Shown: positions 35,977-45,309, numbered from the stretch's first letter. The stretch is DNA of 64,000 nt from Bacillota bacterium (GCA_023445445.1 JAEXLD010000001.1:1-64000), one strand, 5' to 3'. A program made the numbers and translations. Notes: a model not told the origin generated them from the letters alone.

Positions 35977-36168
35977 TTACTTATATCCATAAGTAGAAGT
36001 TCTAGTTGCATTTATTGCTTTATTTACATTAGCTAATGTATTTTGTAATAATTGTCTATTCTCTTCTTTTTCAACAGTATCAATAGCATCATTTAACAAT
36101 TCTTGAGCATGATTTATATTACTTAATGCTTCTTTTAACTCATCTTTAGCATTAGGTCTATGTCCCAT
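35977..36168 (-). CDS. Small helical protein, paralogue of the next gene
   Basis: A 63-residue hydrophilic, Leu/Ala/Asn-rich, all-helical protein with no membrane segment or cysteine. I know no named family. The pattern NAKDELKEALSNINHAQELL, then a break, then TLANVNKAINATR suggests two amphipathic helices. It aligns along its length with the neighbouring 62-residue protein (NAK-(D/E)-x-L; (A/T)-L-(A/K)-x-V). ATG 36168 has AAAGGAG eight bases before; a GTG nine bases upstream overlaps that site. Confidence 0.7.
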   Translation of the reverse strand: MGHRPNAKDELKEALSNINHAQELLNDAIDTVEKEENRQLLQNTLANVNKAINATRTSTYGYK

Positions 36169-36182
36169 ATAAAACACTCCTT

Positions 36183-36371
36183 TTAATCTTTATATTTTCT
36201 AATAGCATCTTGAGCAGCATCAACAGCACTACTTACAGCTTTAAGGGCTTCATGAATCTCATTTCTGTTATAAGATTCTTCTGAATTTAAGTAGGCAGTA
36301 TTTAAATGATTCTCACAATTACAAAGTTCTTTTAGTGTAAGATTTAAATTCTCTTTTGCATTTCTATTCAT
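36183..36371 (-). CDS. Small helical protein, paralogue of its neighbour
   Basis: A 62-residue protein, first of the tandem pair and 14 bases upstream of the other gene. NAKENLNLTLKELCNCENHL is followed by a second helix, EIHEALKAVSSAVDAAQDAI, again suggesting a helical hairpin. AAGGTGGTG precedes ATG 36371. Unlike its partner it has two Cys residues (CNC). Function unknown to me. Small size, tandem copies and a good ribosome site argue for a real gene; a spore- or stress-related role would only be a guess. Confidence 0.7.
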   Translation of the reverse strand: MNRNAKENLNLTLKELCNCENHLNTAYLNSEESYNRNEIHEALKAVSSAVDAAQDAIRKYKD

Positions 36372-36512
36372 AATTAACACCACCTTTTTAATGTCTTTAT
36401 TAGTATTAGCAAAAAAATAAAATAAATAGCAACAATAAATAAATTTTTAAAGTTAAAAGTAGGGAAAAAGGAAACAATACATACAAGGAAAATAAGAGTG
36501 AAAAAGAATAAT

Positions 36513-36632
36513 ATTCGTAATATAACGAATTATTTTATAAAATAAAAGGATAATGTTGACATATATCTACTAAAATGCTAATCTTAAAGTAGAAATTACG
36601 AAAAATAAAATAAACATACAAAATAATGTTCG
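36513..36632 (+). promoter_or_regulatory. purL promoter with PurBox-like motifs
   Basis: TTGACA (36556-36561) and TAATCT (36579-36584) are 17 bases apart. Around them are CGAA-type motifs: an inverted pair ATTCGT (36513-36518) and ACGAAT (36525-36530), CGAAAAAT at 36599, and CGAACATT on the minus strand at 36625-36632. The last matches the core of the Bacillus PurBox (CCGAACWWT) apart from its first base. PurR control is therefore likely. I saw no purine riboswitch in 36384-36672. Confidence 0.6.
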
Positions 36633-36672
36633 TACAAATCAATTCTATTAACTTTGGGGGGTATAAAGATTC

Positions 36673-39600
36673 ATGTTGAGATGTATATTTGTGAAAAAAA
36701 AGGATGAGTATGATGTAGAGGGGAAAAGCTTATTAGAAGATTTTAAAAATAACTTAGGAATAAATACATTAAATTCAGTAAAGCTAATTAATAAATATAC
36801 ATTAGGAGAAGTTAAAGAAGAAGATTATAAAAAAGCTCTTCATACTATTTTTTCAGAAAGAACAGTTGATGAACTATATGAAAATAATATTGAAATAGGA
36901 GAAGAGGAAATTGCCTTCGCAGTTGAGTATTTACCAGGTCAATATGATCAAAGAGCAGATTCAGCTTCGGAATGCTATTCTATATTAACTTCTGGAGATA
37001 AGATAGAAGTTAAGTGGACAAAAATCATAGTATTAAATGGTAATTTATCAGAGTCTGAAGTGGATAAAATAAAAAAATATTATATAAATCCAGTAGATTC
37101 AAGAGAAGTTAAAATAGATAATTTAGAATTATATTCTACTCTTCCAAAGCCAAAGGATGTAGAAGTATTAAATGGATTTAGAGATAAAAATGACATAGAA
37201 ATAGAAAAGCTACATGAAGAAATGGGCTTAGCAATGAGCTTGGAAGATCTTAAGCTTATAAGAAATTATTTCAAACAAGAAGAAAGAGATCCAAGTATTA
37301 CTGAAATAAGAGTTATAGATACTTATTGGTCAGATCATTGTAGACATACTACCTTTTCTACAGCAATAGAAAGTGTAAATATTGAAGAAGGTCTTTACAC
37401 ATCACCAATAGTAAAGTCATATGAGGCATATTTAAAATCAAGGGACTTTGTATATGGAGAAACAGATAGAGATGAAACTCTTATGGATATAGCAGTTATT
37501 ACTATGAAGGAAATGAGAAAAAAAGGTCTATTAGAAGATTTAGATATTTCAGATGAAATAAATGCTTGTTCAATAAAAGTAAATATTGAAACTGATAAGG
37601 GAAATGAAGAGTACTTAGTAATGTTTAAGAACGAAACTCATAATCATCCTACAGAAATTGAACCTTTTGGTGGAGCTGCTACATGCCTTGGGGGAGCTAT
37701 TAGAGATCCTTTATCAGGAAGAACTTATGTATATCAAGCAATGAGAGTTACTGGATCTGCAGATCCAACAGCTAACATTGAAAAAACCTTAAAAGGAAAA
37801 CTTCCACAAAGAACTATAACCCTAGGTGCTTCACTTGGATATAGCTCTTATGGAAATCAAATAGGACTTGCTACAGGTGAAGTTGCAGAAATATATCATC
37901 CGAATTATGTTGCAAAAAGAATGGAAATAGGAGCAGTTATTGCAGCAGCACCTATAGAAAATGTTATAAGAGAAGAACCTAAGGCTGGAGATATTGTAAT
38001 TCTATTAGGAGGAAGAACTGGTAGAGATGGCTTGGGTGGAGCAACAGGATCTTCAAAGGAACATACTGAAGATTCTATAAATGAATGTGGGGCAGAGGTT
38101 CAAAAAGGAAATCCAGTAATAGAGAGAAAAATTCAAAGACTTTTTAGAGATAAAGAAGTAACTACAATGATAAAAAGATGTAATGACTTTGGAGCTGGTG
38201 GAGTGTCAGTAGCAATTGGAGAATTAACAAGAGGGTTAGATATTGATTTAGACAAGGTTCCCAAGAAATATGAAGGACTAGATGGAACTGAAATTGCAAT
38301 TTCTGAATCACAAGAAAGAATGGCAGTTGTTATTTCTAAAGATAATAAAGAAAAATTTATAGAATTAGCTAATAGAGAAAATTTAGAAGCAGTACAAGTT
38401 GCAGTAGTTACTGATTCTGAAAGACTTAAGATGTTCTGGAGAGGTAAAAACATAGTAGATTTAAGAAGAGACTTTTTAGATACAAATGGGGCAAGACAAA
38501 GTACTAATATCAAAGTGAAATTACCAGAACAATATCCATTCCTTATTAATAATAATTTGAATATAAAAGAAGAATGGATTAACACATTAAGAAAATTAAA
38601 TGTTTCATCACAACAAGGACTAGTAGAAAGATTTGACTCAACTATTGGAGCTGGTACAGTACTTATGCCTTTTGGAGGAAAGTATCAAAAAACACCAGCA
38701 GAAGGAATGGCAGCAAAGATTCCTGTATTAAATGGAGAAAGTAAAGATGCAACATTAATGACATATGGATTTAATCCTGAAATGGGAATGTGGAGTCCAT
38801 ATCATATGGCATATTATTCAGTAATTGAAGCTATAACAAAGCTTTCAGCTATGGGTGGAAATTATAAAAGGGCAAGACTTACACTTCAAGAGTATTTTGA
38901 GAGATTAGGGAAAAATGAAATTAAGTGGGGAAAACCATTTGCTGCTTTACTTGGGGCATATCAGGCACAAATGGATTTAGGAATACCAGCTATTGGTGGA
39001 AAGGATTCTATGTCAGGTACCTTTGGGGATTTAGATGTTCCGCCATCATTAGTAGCCTTTGCTATAGATGTGGAAAAAGCAAAAGATATAATTTCTCCAG
39101 AATTTAAAAATACTGATTCAAAAATAGTTTTATTAATTGCAGAGAAAAATGAAGATATGACATTAAAAGTTCAGGGCTTTAAAAATAACTTAGAAAGACT
39201 TTATAAGTTAATTAAAGAAGGAAAAGTTATTTCAGCATCATCAATTAAATTTGGTGGAATAGCAGAAGCTTTAACAAAAATGACATTAGGAAATAGAATT
39301 GGGGTAGAAATTGAAGAATTAACCAAGGAAGAATTATTTGGTCTTAACTATGGTAGCTTAATTTTAGAAGTTAAGAATGAAGTTGATATAGAAAAAGAGT
39401 TTAAGGACTGCGCTTATAAAGTAATAGGCAAAACAATTAAAAATGGGGCTATAGTTTTTAATAAATATGATATTAACTTTGATATAAATGTTTTAGAGGA
39501 AATATTAGAAGAGAAATTATCTAAGGTATTTAAAATAAAAACAGAAGAAAAGAATGAAAGAGTTGAATCAAATTTATTTGAAAGAAAAGAAATAAAGAAA

Positions 39601-40416
39601 CCTATCATTAAGATAGCCAAACCAAAAGTATTTATACCGGTCTTTCCGGGAACAAATTGTGAATATGATAGTGCTAGAGCCTTTAGAAAAGAAGGGGCAG
39701 AAGTAACAGAGCTTATATTTAATAATATGAATAAGGAATCTTTAAATGAATCTATTTTAAATATGGAAGAAGCAATAAGAAAAAGTCAAATTATAATGCT
39801 ACCTGGAGGATTTTCAGCAGGTGATGAACCAGATGGATCAGGTAAATTTATAGCAAATGTATTTAGAAATGAAAGAATTAAAGATGCTGTAATGGATCTA
39901 CTAAAAAATAGAGATGGGTTAATGTTAGGAATATGCAATGGATTCCAAGCTTTAATTAAACTAGGATTAGTCCCTTATGGAGAAATAGTTGATATTGAAG
40001 AGGATATGGCAACCTTAACTAATAATGAAATTAACAGGCATATGAGTTCAATAATAAGAACAAAAATTACTTCTAATAAATCACCTTGGTTTAGTGAAGT
40101 TAATATAGGAGATATACATTCTGTTGCTATTTCTCATGGAGAAGGAAGATTTGTAGCACCAAAGGAAGTATTAGAGAAACTAAGTAAAAATGGTCAAATA
40201 GCAACTCAATATGTAGATTTAAATGGGGATATATCTATGGACATGCCTTATAATCCAAATGGTTCAATGTTAGCTATAGAAGGAATAACAAGTCCAGATG
40301 GAAGAATCCTTGGGAAAATGGGACATTCAGAAAGAATAGGAGAAGACCTATATAAGAATATACCAGGAAACTTTGATCAAAAGATATTTAAAGCAGGAGT
40401 AAATTACTATAAGTAA
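36673..40416 (+). CDS. purL: Phosphoribosylformylglycinamidine synthase, large single-chain form
   Basis: A 1247-residue single polypeptide that converts FGAR to FGAM with ATP and glutamine. N-terminal PurS-like part, two AIR-synthase-like halves (GFGGAATCLGGAIRDPLSGR-like motif near 331-347, GGKDSMSGTF near 776), and a C-terminal class I glutamine amidotransferase (about 990-1247) with C1088 in GICNGFQ and H1155/E1157 in SHGEGRF. This is the fused form, consistent with no purS or purQ in the cluster. First gene of the purine operon, behind a promoter with PurBox-like sites. A repeat element fills the gap to purE. Confidence 0.97.
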   Translation: MLRCIFVKKKDEYDVEGKSLLEDFKNNLGINTLNSVKLINKYTLGEVKEEDYKKALHTIFSERTVDELYENNIEIGEEEIAFAVEYLPGQYDQRADSASECYSILTSGDKIEVKWTKIIVLNGNLSESEVDKIKKYYINPVDSREVKIDNLELYSTLPKPKDVEVLNGFRDKNDIEIEKLHEEMGLAMSLEDLKLIRNYFKQEERDPSITEIRVIDTYWSDHCRHTTFSTAIESVNIEEGLYTSPIVKSYEAYLKSRDFVYGETDRDETLMDIAVITMKEMRKKGLLEDLDISDEINACSIKVNIETDKGNEEYLVMFKNETHNHPTEIEPFGGAATCLGGAIRDPLSGRTYVYQAMRVTGSADPTANIEKTLKGKLPQRTITLGASLGYSSYGNQIGLATGEVAEIYHPNYVAKRMEIGAVIAAAPIENVIREEPKAGDIVILLGGRTGRDGLGGATGSSKEHTEDSINECGAEVQKGNPVIERKIQRLFRDKEVTTMIKRCNDFGAGGVSVAIGELTRGLDIDLDKVPKKYEGLDGTEIAISESQERMAVVISKDNKEKFIELANRENLEAVQVAVVTDSERLKMFWRGKNIVDLRRDFLDTNGARQSTNIKVKLPEQYPFLINNNLNIKEEWINTLRKLNVSSQQGLVERFDSTIGAGTVLMPFGGKYQKTPAEGMAAKIPVLNGESKDATLMTYGFNPEMGMWSPYHMAYYSVIEAITKLSAMGGNYKRARLTLQEYFERLGKNEIKWGKPFAALLGAYQAQMDLGIPAIGGKDSMSGTFGDLDVPPSLVAFAIDVEKAKDIISPEFKNTDSKIVLLIAEKNEDMTLKVQGFKNNLERLYKLIKEGKVISASSIKFGGIAEALTKMTLGNRIGVEIEELTKEELFGLNYGSLILEVKNEVDIEKEFKDCAYKVIGKTIKNGAIVFNKYDINFDINVLEEILEEKLSKVFKIKTEEKNERVESNLFERKEIKKPIIKIAKPKVFIPVFPGTNCEYDSARAFRKEGAEVTELIFNNMNKESLNESILNMEEAIRKSQIIMLPGGFSAGDEPDGSGKFIANVFRNERIKDAVMDLLKNRDGLMLGICNGFQALIKLGLVPYGEIVDIEEDMATLTNNEINRHMSSIIRTKITSNKSPWFSEVNIGDIHSVAISHGEGRFVAPKEVLEKLSKNGQIATQYVDLNGDISMDMPYNPNGSMLAIEGITSPDGRILGKMGHSERIGEDLYKNIPGNFDQKIFKAGVNYYK

Positions 40417-40760
40417 GGCTCCAAATCTATGATTTGGCTTAGCCGAACTTACACCTATGAGCGAAGTCGAATAGGTGTTACCTATAATAATGCATAATGC
40501 GTAATGCGTAATGCATAATTAATGTTAAAACTCCACAGGAGTTTTGGAAATGAAAAAATGAAGATTCTCTTTTGCATACGCAAAATCGAAATGAAAGAAT
40601 GAAATAATATTAACTTATTGGATGAATCAAAATCAGCATGAAGAAATGAAAGAATTAATGGTTAAATTCCTTTGGAATTTATAAATTTCATTATTCAGCT
40701 TGCCTGAATTATTTCAACAATTATGCATTATCAATTATGCATTAATAATTAATAAAAGGG
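40417..40760. repeat. Purine-operon intergenic repeat, copy 1 (longest)
   Basis: This non-coding block holds hairpins at 40421-40437, 40451-40478, 40527-40545, 40570-40585, 40664-40680 and 40693-40709. The left arm is made of TAATGCA/TAATGCG heptamers (40487-40524). The right arm has the complementary TTATGCATTA units (40718-40745). ATTTCAACAATTATGCATTA before the right arm is shared with the other copies. Compared with copies 2-4 it has about 200 extra bases in the middle and at the left edge. No ORF. Confidence 0.8.
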
Positions 40761-40770
40761 TGGTTTTTAG

Positions 40771-41250
40771 ATGAAAGTAGCAATTTTTTTTGGAAGTAAA
40801 TCTGATACTGATGTAATGAAAGGAGCAGCTAATTGTTTAAGGGAGTTTGGTGTTGATTTTAAGGCATATGTTTTATCAGCTCATAGGGTTCCTGAAAGAT
40901 TAAGTGAAACTTTAAAGGAAGCAGAGGATAGTGGATGTGAAGTAGTTATTGCAGGAGCTGGTCTTGCTGCACATTTACCAGGAGTTATAGCATCTCAAAC
41001 AACTATGCCAGTTATAGGGGTACCTATTAAAGGAGCCGTAGAGGGACTAGATGCATTATTTTCAATAGTTCAAATGCCTAAATCAATTCCAGTAGCTACA
41101 GTAGGAATAAATAATAGTTATAATGCTGGAATGCTTGCAGTTCAAATGCTTGCTATAAAAGATAAGAATTTAAGAGATAAATTAAATGAATTTAGAATAG
41201 AGATGAAAAAGAAATTTATAGAAGAAAATGGACAAGGAGTGGATTTATAA
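40771..41250 (+). CDS. purE: N5-carboxyaminoimidazole ribonucleotide mutase / AIR carboxylase subunit
   Basis: A 159-residue enzyme of the PurE fold, forming CAIR. Visible motifs are GSKSDTDVM (residues 8-16), the active-site SAHRVPERL (about 40-48), GAGLAAHLPGVI and SIVQMP. No purK is present in the cluster. Either purK lies elsewhere or this PurE uses CO2 directly; sequence features look closer to class I, so the first is more likely. Start ATG 40771 has AAAAGGGTGG before it, directly behind repeat copy 1. Its stop overlaps purC by one base. Confidence 0.94.
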   Translation: MKVAIFFGSKSDTDVMKGAANCLREFGVDFKAYVLSAHRVPERLSETLKEAEDSGCEVVIAGAGLAAHLPGVIASQTTMPVIGVPIKGAVEGLDALFSIVQMPKSIPVATVGINNSYNAGMLAVQMLAIKDKNLRDKLNEFRIEMKKKFIEENGQGVDL

Positions 41251-41960
41251 TGGAAAAATTAGAAATGTTATATGAAGGAAAAGCAAAGAAAATATATGCT
41301 ACAGATAAAGAAGATGAAGTTATAGTTTATTATAAAGATGATGCTACTGCCTTTAATGGAGAGAAAAAAGGACAAATTGAAGATAAAGGTGAATTAAATA
41401 ATTCTATTACTTCAATGATATTTGAAATGTTAAATAGAGAAGGAATAAAAACTCATTTTATAAAAAAATTAAATGAAAGAGAACAGCTTTGTAAAAAAGT
41501 AGAGATAGTTCCACTAGAAGTTATAGTTAGAAATGTAGCAGCTGGATCAATGGCAAAAAGATTAGGATTAGAAGAAGGCTATGAACTAAAAACAACAGTA
41601 TTTGAATTATCCTATAAAGATGATTCACTTGGTGATCCATTAATTAACGATTATCATGCAGTAGGGATAGGAGCAACTACCTTCGAAGAATTAGATAAGA
41701 TTTATGAAATGACTTCTAAGATAAATGAGATTCTAAAGGAATTCTTCATTAAACAAAATATAAGACTTATAGATTTCAAATTAGAATTTGGTAGATACAA
41801 TGGAGAAATTATATTAGCAGACGAAATTTCACCAGATACATGTAGATTTTGGGATGCACTAACAGGAGAAAAGCTAGATAAAGATAGATTTAGAAGAGAC
41901 CTTGGTAATGTAAAAGATGCTTATGTGGAAATACTAAACAGAATAGGTAGCAATGCTTAG
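41250..41960 (+). CDS. purC: SAICAR synthetase
   Basis: A 236-residue enzyme that joins CAIR with aspartate. Motifs: LYEGKAKKIY (residues 7-16), the substrate loop EIVPLEVIVRNVAAGSMAKR (about 90-109) and LIDFKLEFG with ADEISPDTCRFWD (about 172-203). Length is normal. It starts in the stop codon of purE (TAATG), so the two are translationally coupled. It is followed by repeat copy 2. Confidence 0.97.
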   Translation: MEKLEMLYEGKAKKIYATDKEDEVIVYYKDDATAFNGEKKGQIEDKGELNNSITSMIFEMLNREGIKTHFIKKLNEREQLCKKVEIVPLEVIVRNVAAGSMAKRLGLEEGYELKTTVFELSYKDDSLGDPLINDYHAVGIGATTFEELDKIYEMTSKINEILKEFFIKQNIRLIDFKLEFGRYNGEIILADEISPDTCRFWDALTGEKLDKDRFRRDLGNVKDAYVEILNRIGSNA

Positions 41961-42104
41961 AAATGCATAATGCGTAATTGATAATGCATAATTAAGGTAA
42001 TAACTCAGCAGAGCTGAGTTATTAAAATTTAATTATAAGAAATTCAGCTATGCTGAATTTCAACAATAATTATCCATTATGCATTAACCATTATCAATTA
42101 ATTG
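41961..42104. repeat. Purine-operon intergenic repeat, copy 2
   Basis: The left arm, TAATGC-type heptamers (41963-41993), is followed by hairpin A (perfect 11-base stem, 41999-42009 with 42013-42023, loop AGA). Hairpin B is a perfect 10-base stem (42039-42048 with 42052-42061). Then come CAACAATAATTA and the right arm with CATTATGCATTA (to about 42104). It starts directly after the purC stop and ends before the purF ribosome site. Confidence 0.85.
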
Positions 42105-42117
42105 TGGGGGTGTTTTT

Positions 42118-43524
42118 TTGAATTCAAATTTAGTATTGGATCCAAGTAGTGACAAATTTAAAGAGGAATGTGGAGTTTTTGGAGTTTATTCTAATAAATC
42201 TATAGAGGTTTCTTCTATGATTTATTATGGATTATATGCTCTTCAACATAGAGGACAAGAGAGTGCAGGAATAGCTGTTTCAAATGGAGAAACAATAGAT
42301 ATCCATAAAGGAATGGGACTAGTTACAGAGGCTTTTTCTAAGGAAAACTTAGATAATCTTAAAGGTTCTATAGGTGTTGGACATGTTAGATATTCTACAA
42401 GTGGTGACACTAGAATTGAAAATGCCCAACCTTTACTTAGTCAATCGAAGCTTGGGGGAATAGCCATGGCTCATAATGGGACATTGGTAAATGCAGATGT
42501 AATAAAAGAATTATTAGAGGATGGAGGACATATATTTCATACTTCAATAGATTCTGAAGTAATAGCTAATCTTATCGCAAGAGGAGCAAAAAAGGGGATA
42601 GAAAGAGCAATTTTTGATGCTATTCAAGCAATTAGAGGATCCTTTGCTATGGTTATTTTAACAGAAGATAAGCTTATAGGAGTTAGAGATCCCCATGGGA
42701 TAAGACCTTTATGTCTTGGGAAAATTGAAGATGGATATGTTTTATCTTCTGAAAGTTGTGCATTAGATGCAATAGGTGCAGAACTAGTTAGAGATGTTGA
42801 GCCAGGAGAAATTATTATAATAGATAAAAATGGTACTAAGTCTTATAAGTATTCTGAAAATACACAGTGTCAGACTTGTGCCTTTGAATATATATATTTT
42901 GCTAGACCAGACTCAACTATAGATGGGTTAGATGTTCATTATTCAAGAGTAAGAGCTGGGGAAGAATTATATAATGAATATAAAATTGATGCAGATATAG
43001 TAGTAGCAGTTCCAGATTCAGGGATACCAGCAGCAATAGGATATTCAAAAGCATCAGGTATAGCATACGATACAGGTTTCGTAAAAAATAGATATGTGGG
43101 TAGAACTTTCATAACTCCATCTCAAGAAATTAGGGAAAAAGCAGTAGCAGTTAAATTAAATCCACTAAAAGTTAATATAAGTGGTAAAAGAGTTATTTTA
43201 ATTGATGATTCCATAGTTAGAGGAACTACATCAAGACATTTAGTTGATTCATTAAGAAGAGCTGGTGCTAAAGAGGTTCATTTCTTAGTTGCTTCTCCAA
43301 TAGTAAAATTTCCATGCTATTTTGGTATAGATACTCCATATAGAAGTGAATTAATTGGAGCAAAAAAATCTATAGAAGAAATAAAAGAAGCTATAGGAGC
43401 AGACTCACTAGGCTATTTAAGCATGGAAAGGATGTATGAATGTTTTAAAAAAGATTGTGGTTATTGTGTTGGATGCTTTAATGGGATTTATCCAGTAGCA
43501 ACTCCTATAGAGGGAGCCAAATAA
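42118..43524 (+). CDS. purF: Amidophosphoribosyltransferase
   Basis: A 468-residue enzyme catalysing the first step of purine synthesis, PRPP plus glutamine. The start is TTG 42118 behind GGGGGTG. A 17-residue propeptide precedes Cys18 (EECGVFG), which becomes the N-terminal nucleophile. The PRPP loop is VILIDDSIVRGTTS (about 360-373). Cysteines in QTCAFEY and CFKKDCGYCVGC match the B. subtilis type with a 4Fe-4S cluster, which makes the enzyme oxygen-sensitive. Second segment of the operon, followed by purM after 20 bases. Confidence 0.96.
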   Translation: MNSNLVLDPSSDKFKEECGVFGVYSNKSIEVSSMIYYGLYALQHRGQESAGIAVSNGETIDIHKGMGLVTEAFSKENLDNLKGSIGVGHVRYSTSGDTRIENAQPLLSQSKLGGIAMAHNGTLVNADVIKELLEDGGHIFHTSIDSEVIANLIARGAKKGIERAIFDAIQAIRGSFAMVILTEDKLIGVRDPHGIRPLCLGKIEDGYVLSSESCALDAIGAELVRDVEPGEIIIIDKNGTKSYKYSENTQCQTCAFEYIYFARPDSTIDGLDVHYSRVRAGEELYNEYKIDADIVVAVPDSGIPAAIGYSKASGIAYDTGFVKNRYVGRTFITPSQEIREKAVAVKLNPLKVNISGKRVILIDDSIVRGTTSRHLVDSLRRAGAKEVHFLVASPIVKFPCYFGIDTPYRSELIGAKKSIEEIKEAIGADSLGYLSMERMYECFKKDCGYCVGCFNGIYPVATPIEGAK

Positions 43525-43544
43525 TTCTGAAAGGTAGTGGTGAA

Positions 43545-44546
43545 ATGTTAACTTATAAAGAAGCAGGAGTCAATATAGAGGAAGGATATAGATCAGTTAA
43601 ATTAATAAAAGAATATGCAAGTAAAACCATGAGTGAATATGTATTAAATGGTCTTGGTAGTTTTGCTGGCATGGTTGAACTTCCTGAAGGATATAAAAAA
43701 CCAGTTTTAGTTTCAGGCACAGATGGGGTTGGAACTAAACTAGATATTGCCTTTAAGACTAAAAAATATGATACAGTTGGCATAGACTGTGTCGCAATGT
43801 GCGTTAATGATATTTTATGTCATGGAGCAAAGCCTTTATTCTTTTTAGATTATATAGCCTGTGGGAAACTTCAGTCAGAAGTAGCTGCTGATTTAGTTAA
43901 AGGAATTTCAGAAGGATGCATACAAGGAGAATGTGCCTTAGTTGGTGGAGAAACTGCAGAAATGCCAGGATTTTATAGAGATGGAGAGTATGACATTGCT
44001 GGCTTTGCAGTTGGAATAGTGGATAAAGATAAAATAATTAATGGTAAAAATATCAAAGAGGGAGATAAGCTTATTGGTATAGCATCTTCAGGATTACATT
44101 CTAATGGATATTCTTTAGTAAGAAAATTATTTACAGATTTAAATGAAGATATAGATGGAAAAGAAGCATGGAAAACACTAATAACTCCTACAAAAATTTA
44201 TGTAAAACCAGTTTTAAAATTACTTGAAAAATTTGAAATAAAGGGAATGGCTCATATTACGGGTGGCGGATTTATTGAAAATGTCCCAAGAATGTTTAGT
44301 TCTAAAGAAGTAACAGCTGTAATAAATAAAGATAGTTATCCTTTACCTTTAATATTTGAAAAAATAATGGAAAAAGGTGTAGATAAAGAGCATATGTATA
44401 ATACTTTCAATATGGGAATCGGATTTGTATTATGTGTAAATGAATCAGATGTAAATACTATTATAAAAACATTAATTGAAATGGGAGAAAGAGCTTATGA
44501 AATAGGTTATGTAAAATCTGGAGGTGAAGGCTGTTGTTTAAGATAG
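43545..44546 (+). CDS. purM: Phosphoribosylformylglycinamidine cyclo-ligase (AIR synthetase)
   Basis: A 333-residue enzyme that closes FGAM to AIR with ATP. Motifs: SGTDGVGTKLDIA (about 58-70), DCVAMCVNDILCHGAKPLFFLDYIA (about 84-108), GGETAEMPG (about 138-146) and AHITGGGFIENVPRM. Length is normal. It begins 20 bases after purF with GAAAGGTAGTGG as ribosome site, and its end overlaps purN by 13 bases. Confidence 0.97.
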   Translation: MLTYKEAGVNIEEGYRSVKLIKEYASKTMSEYVLNGLGSFAGMVELPEGYKKPVLVSGTDGVGTKLDIAFKTKKYDTVGIDCVAMCVNDILCHGAKPLFFLDYIACGKLQSEVAADLVKGISEGCIQGECALVGGETAEMPGFYRDGEYDIAGFAVGIVDKDKIINGKNIKEGDKLIGIASSGLHSNGYSLVRKLFTDLNEDIDGKEAWKTLITPTKIYVKPVLKLLEKFEIKGMAHITGGGFIENVPRMFSSKEVTAVINKDSYPLPLIFEKIMEKGVDKEHMYNTFNMGIGFVLCVNESDVNTIIKTLIEMGERAYEIGYVKSGGEGCCLR

Positions 44547-45145
44547 CAGTACTTGCATCAGGGGGAGGAACCAATCTTCAATCAATAATAGATTCTATAG
44601 ATAATGGAAATTTAATTTGTAAGATAGAAATGGTTATAGCAAGTAAAGAAGGAATTTATGCATTGGAAAGAGCAAAGGCTAAGGGGATAAAAAGTTATGT
44701 GATATCTAAGGAGCAGTACGGAAATAAAGTATCTGATAAAATTTTAGAATTAATTAGGGGAAAAGTTGATTTAATAGTTTTAGCAGGATATCTTTCAATA
44801 CTCCAAGGAAATATTTTAAAAGAATTTAAAGATAGAATAATTAATATTCATCCATCATTAATACCAAGTTTTTGTGGACCTAAGATGTATGGATTAAAAG
44901 TACATGAAGCAGTGATAAATTCAGGAGTTAAATTTACTGGGTGTACAGTACACTTTGTTAATGAAGAAGTAGACGGAGGAGCAATAATTCTTCAGGAAGT
45001 TGTACCAGTATATTTTGAAGATACAAAAGAAGAATTACAAAGAAGAGTTTTAGAAAAAGAACATATTTTATTACCTAAGGCAATTGAATTAATAAGCAAA
45101 AATAAAGTAGAAATTATAAATGGAAAAACAAGAATAACTGAATAG
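44534..45145 (+). CDS. purN: Phosphoribosylglycinamide formyltransferase
   Basis: A 203-residue folate-dependent GAR transformylase. KIAVLASGGGTNLQSIID opens the Rossmann fold (residues 3-20). INIHPSLIPSF holds the catalytic His near residue 105, and EEVDGGAIILQ the Asp near residue 141. The start is a TTG inside the end of purM, seven bases after GAGGTG, so it is translationally coupled. Repeat copy 3 starts directly after its stop. Confidence 0.96.
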   Translation: MFKIAVLASGGGTNLQSIIDSIDNGNLICKIEMVIASKEGIYALERAKAKGIKSYVISKEQYGNKVSDKILELIRGKVDLIVLAGYLSILQGNILKEFKDRIINIHPSLIPSFCGPKMYGLKVHEAVINSGVKFTGCTVHFVNEEVDGGAIILQEVVPVYFEDTKEELQRRVLEKEHILLPKAIELISKNKVEIINGKTRITE

Positions 45146-45298
45146 TTAATAAGTAATAGTAAAGAAGCAATAGTGAAGAAGTAATAAGTAATAGTTTATG
45201 AAATAACTCAACTTTGTTGAGTTAAGAAATTAAAGAAATTCCGAAGGAATTTCAACAATAATTACGCATTATGCATTACGCATTATGCATTAATAATG
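45146..45298. repeat. Purine-operon intergenic repeat, copy 3
   Basis: Hairpin A is a perfect 9-base stem (45204-45212 with 45216-45224). Hairpin B is a perfect 8-base stem (45235-45242 with 45246-45253). CAACAATAATTACGCATTATGC and a heptamer right arm run to about 45295. The left arm has degenerated to AGTAATA-type units (45146-45195) and no longer matches the right arm. Confidence 0.8.
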
Positions 45299-45309
45299 GG
45301 GTGTTTTTT

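Noticed and set aside
36384..36672. Purine or PRPP riboswitch before purL
   Set aside because: No conserved junction or loop sequences of these classes were found; PurBox-like motifs explain control better.
38133..38585. 150-codon minus-strand frame inside purL
   Set aside because: Antisense shadow of a highly conserved gene, with no ribosome site and an implausible Ser/Leu-rich translation.
45271..45309. Upstream start for purH giving 13 extra residues
   Set aside because: The extension lies in the repeat's right arm and has no ribosome site; ATG 45310 has GGGGTG and matches the family N-terminus.
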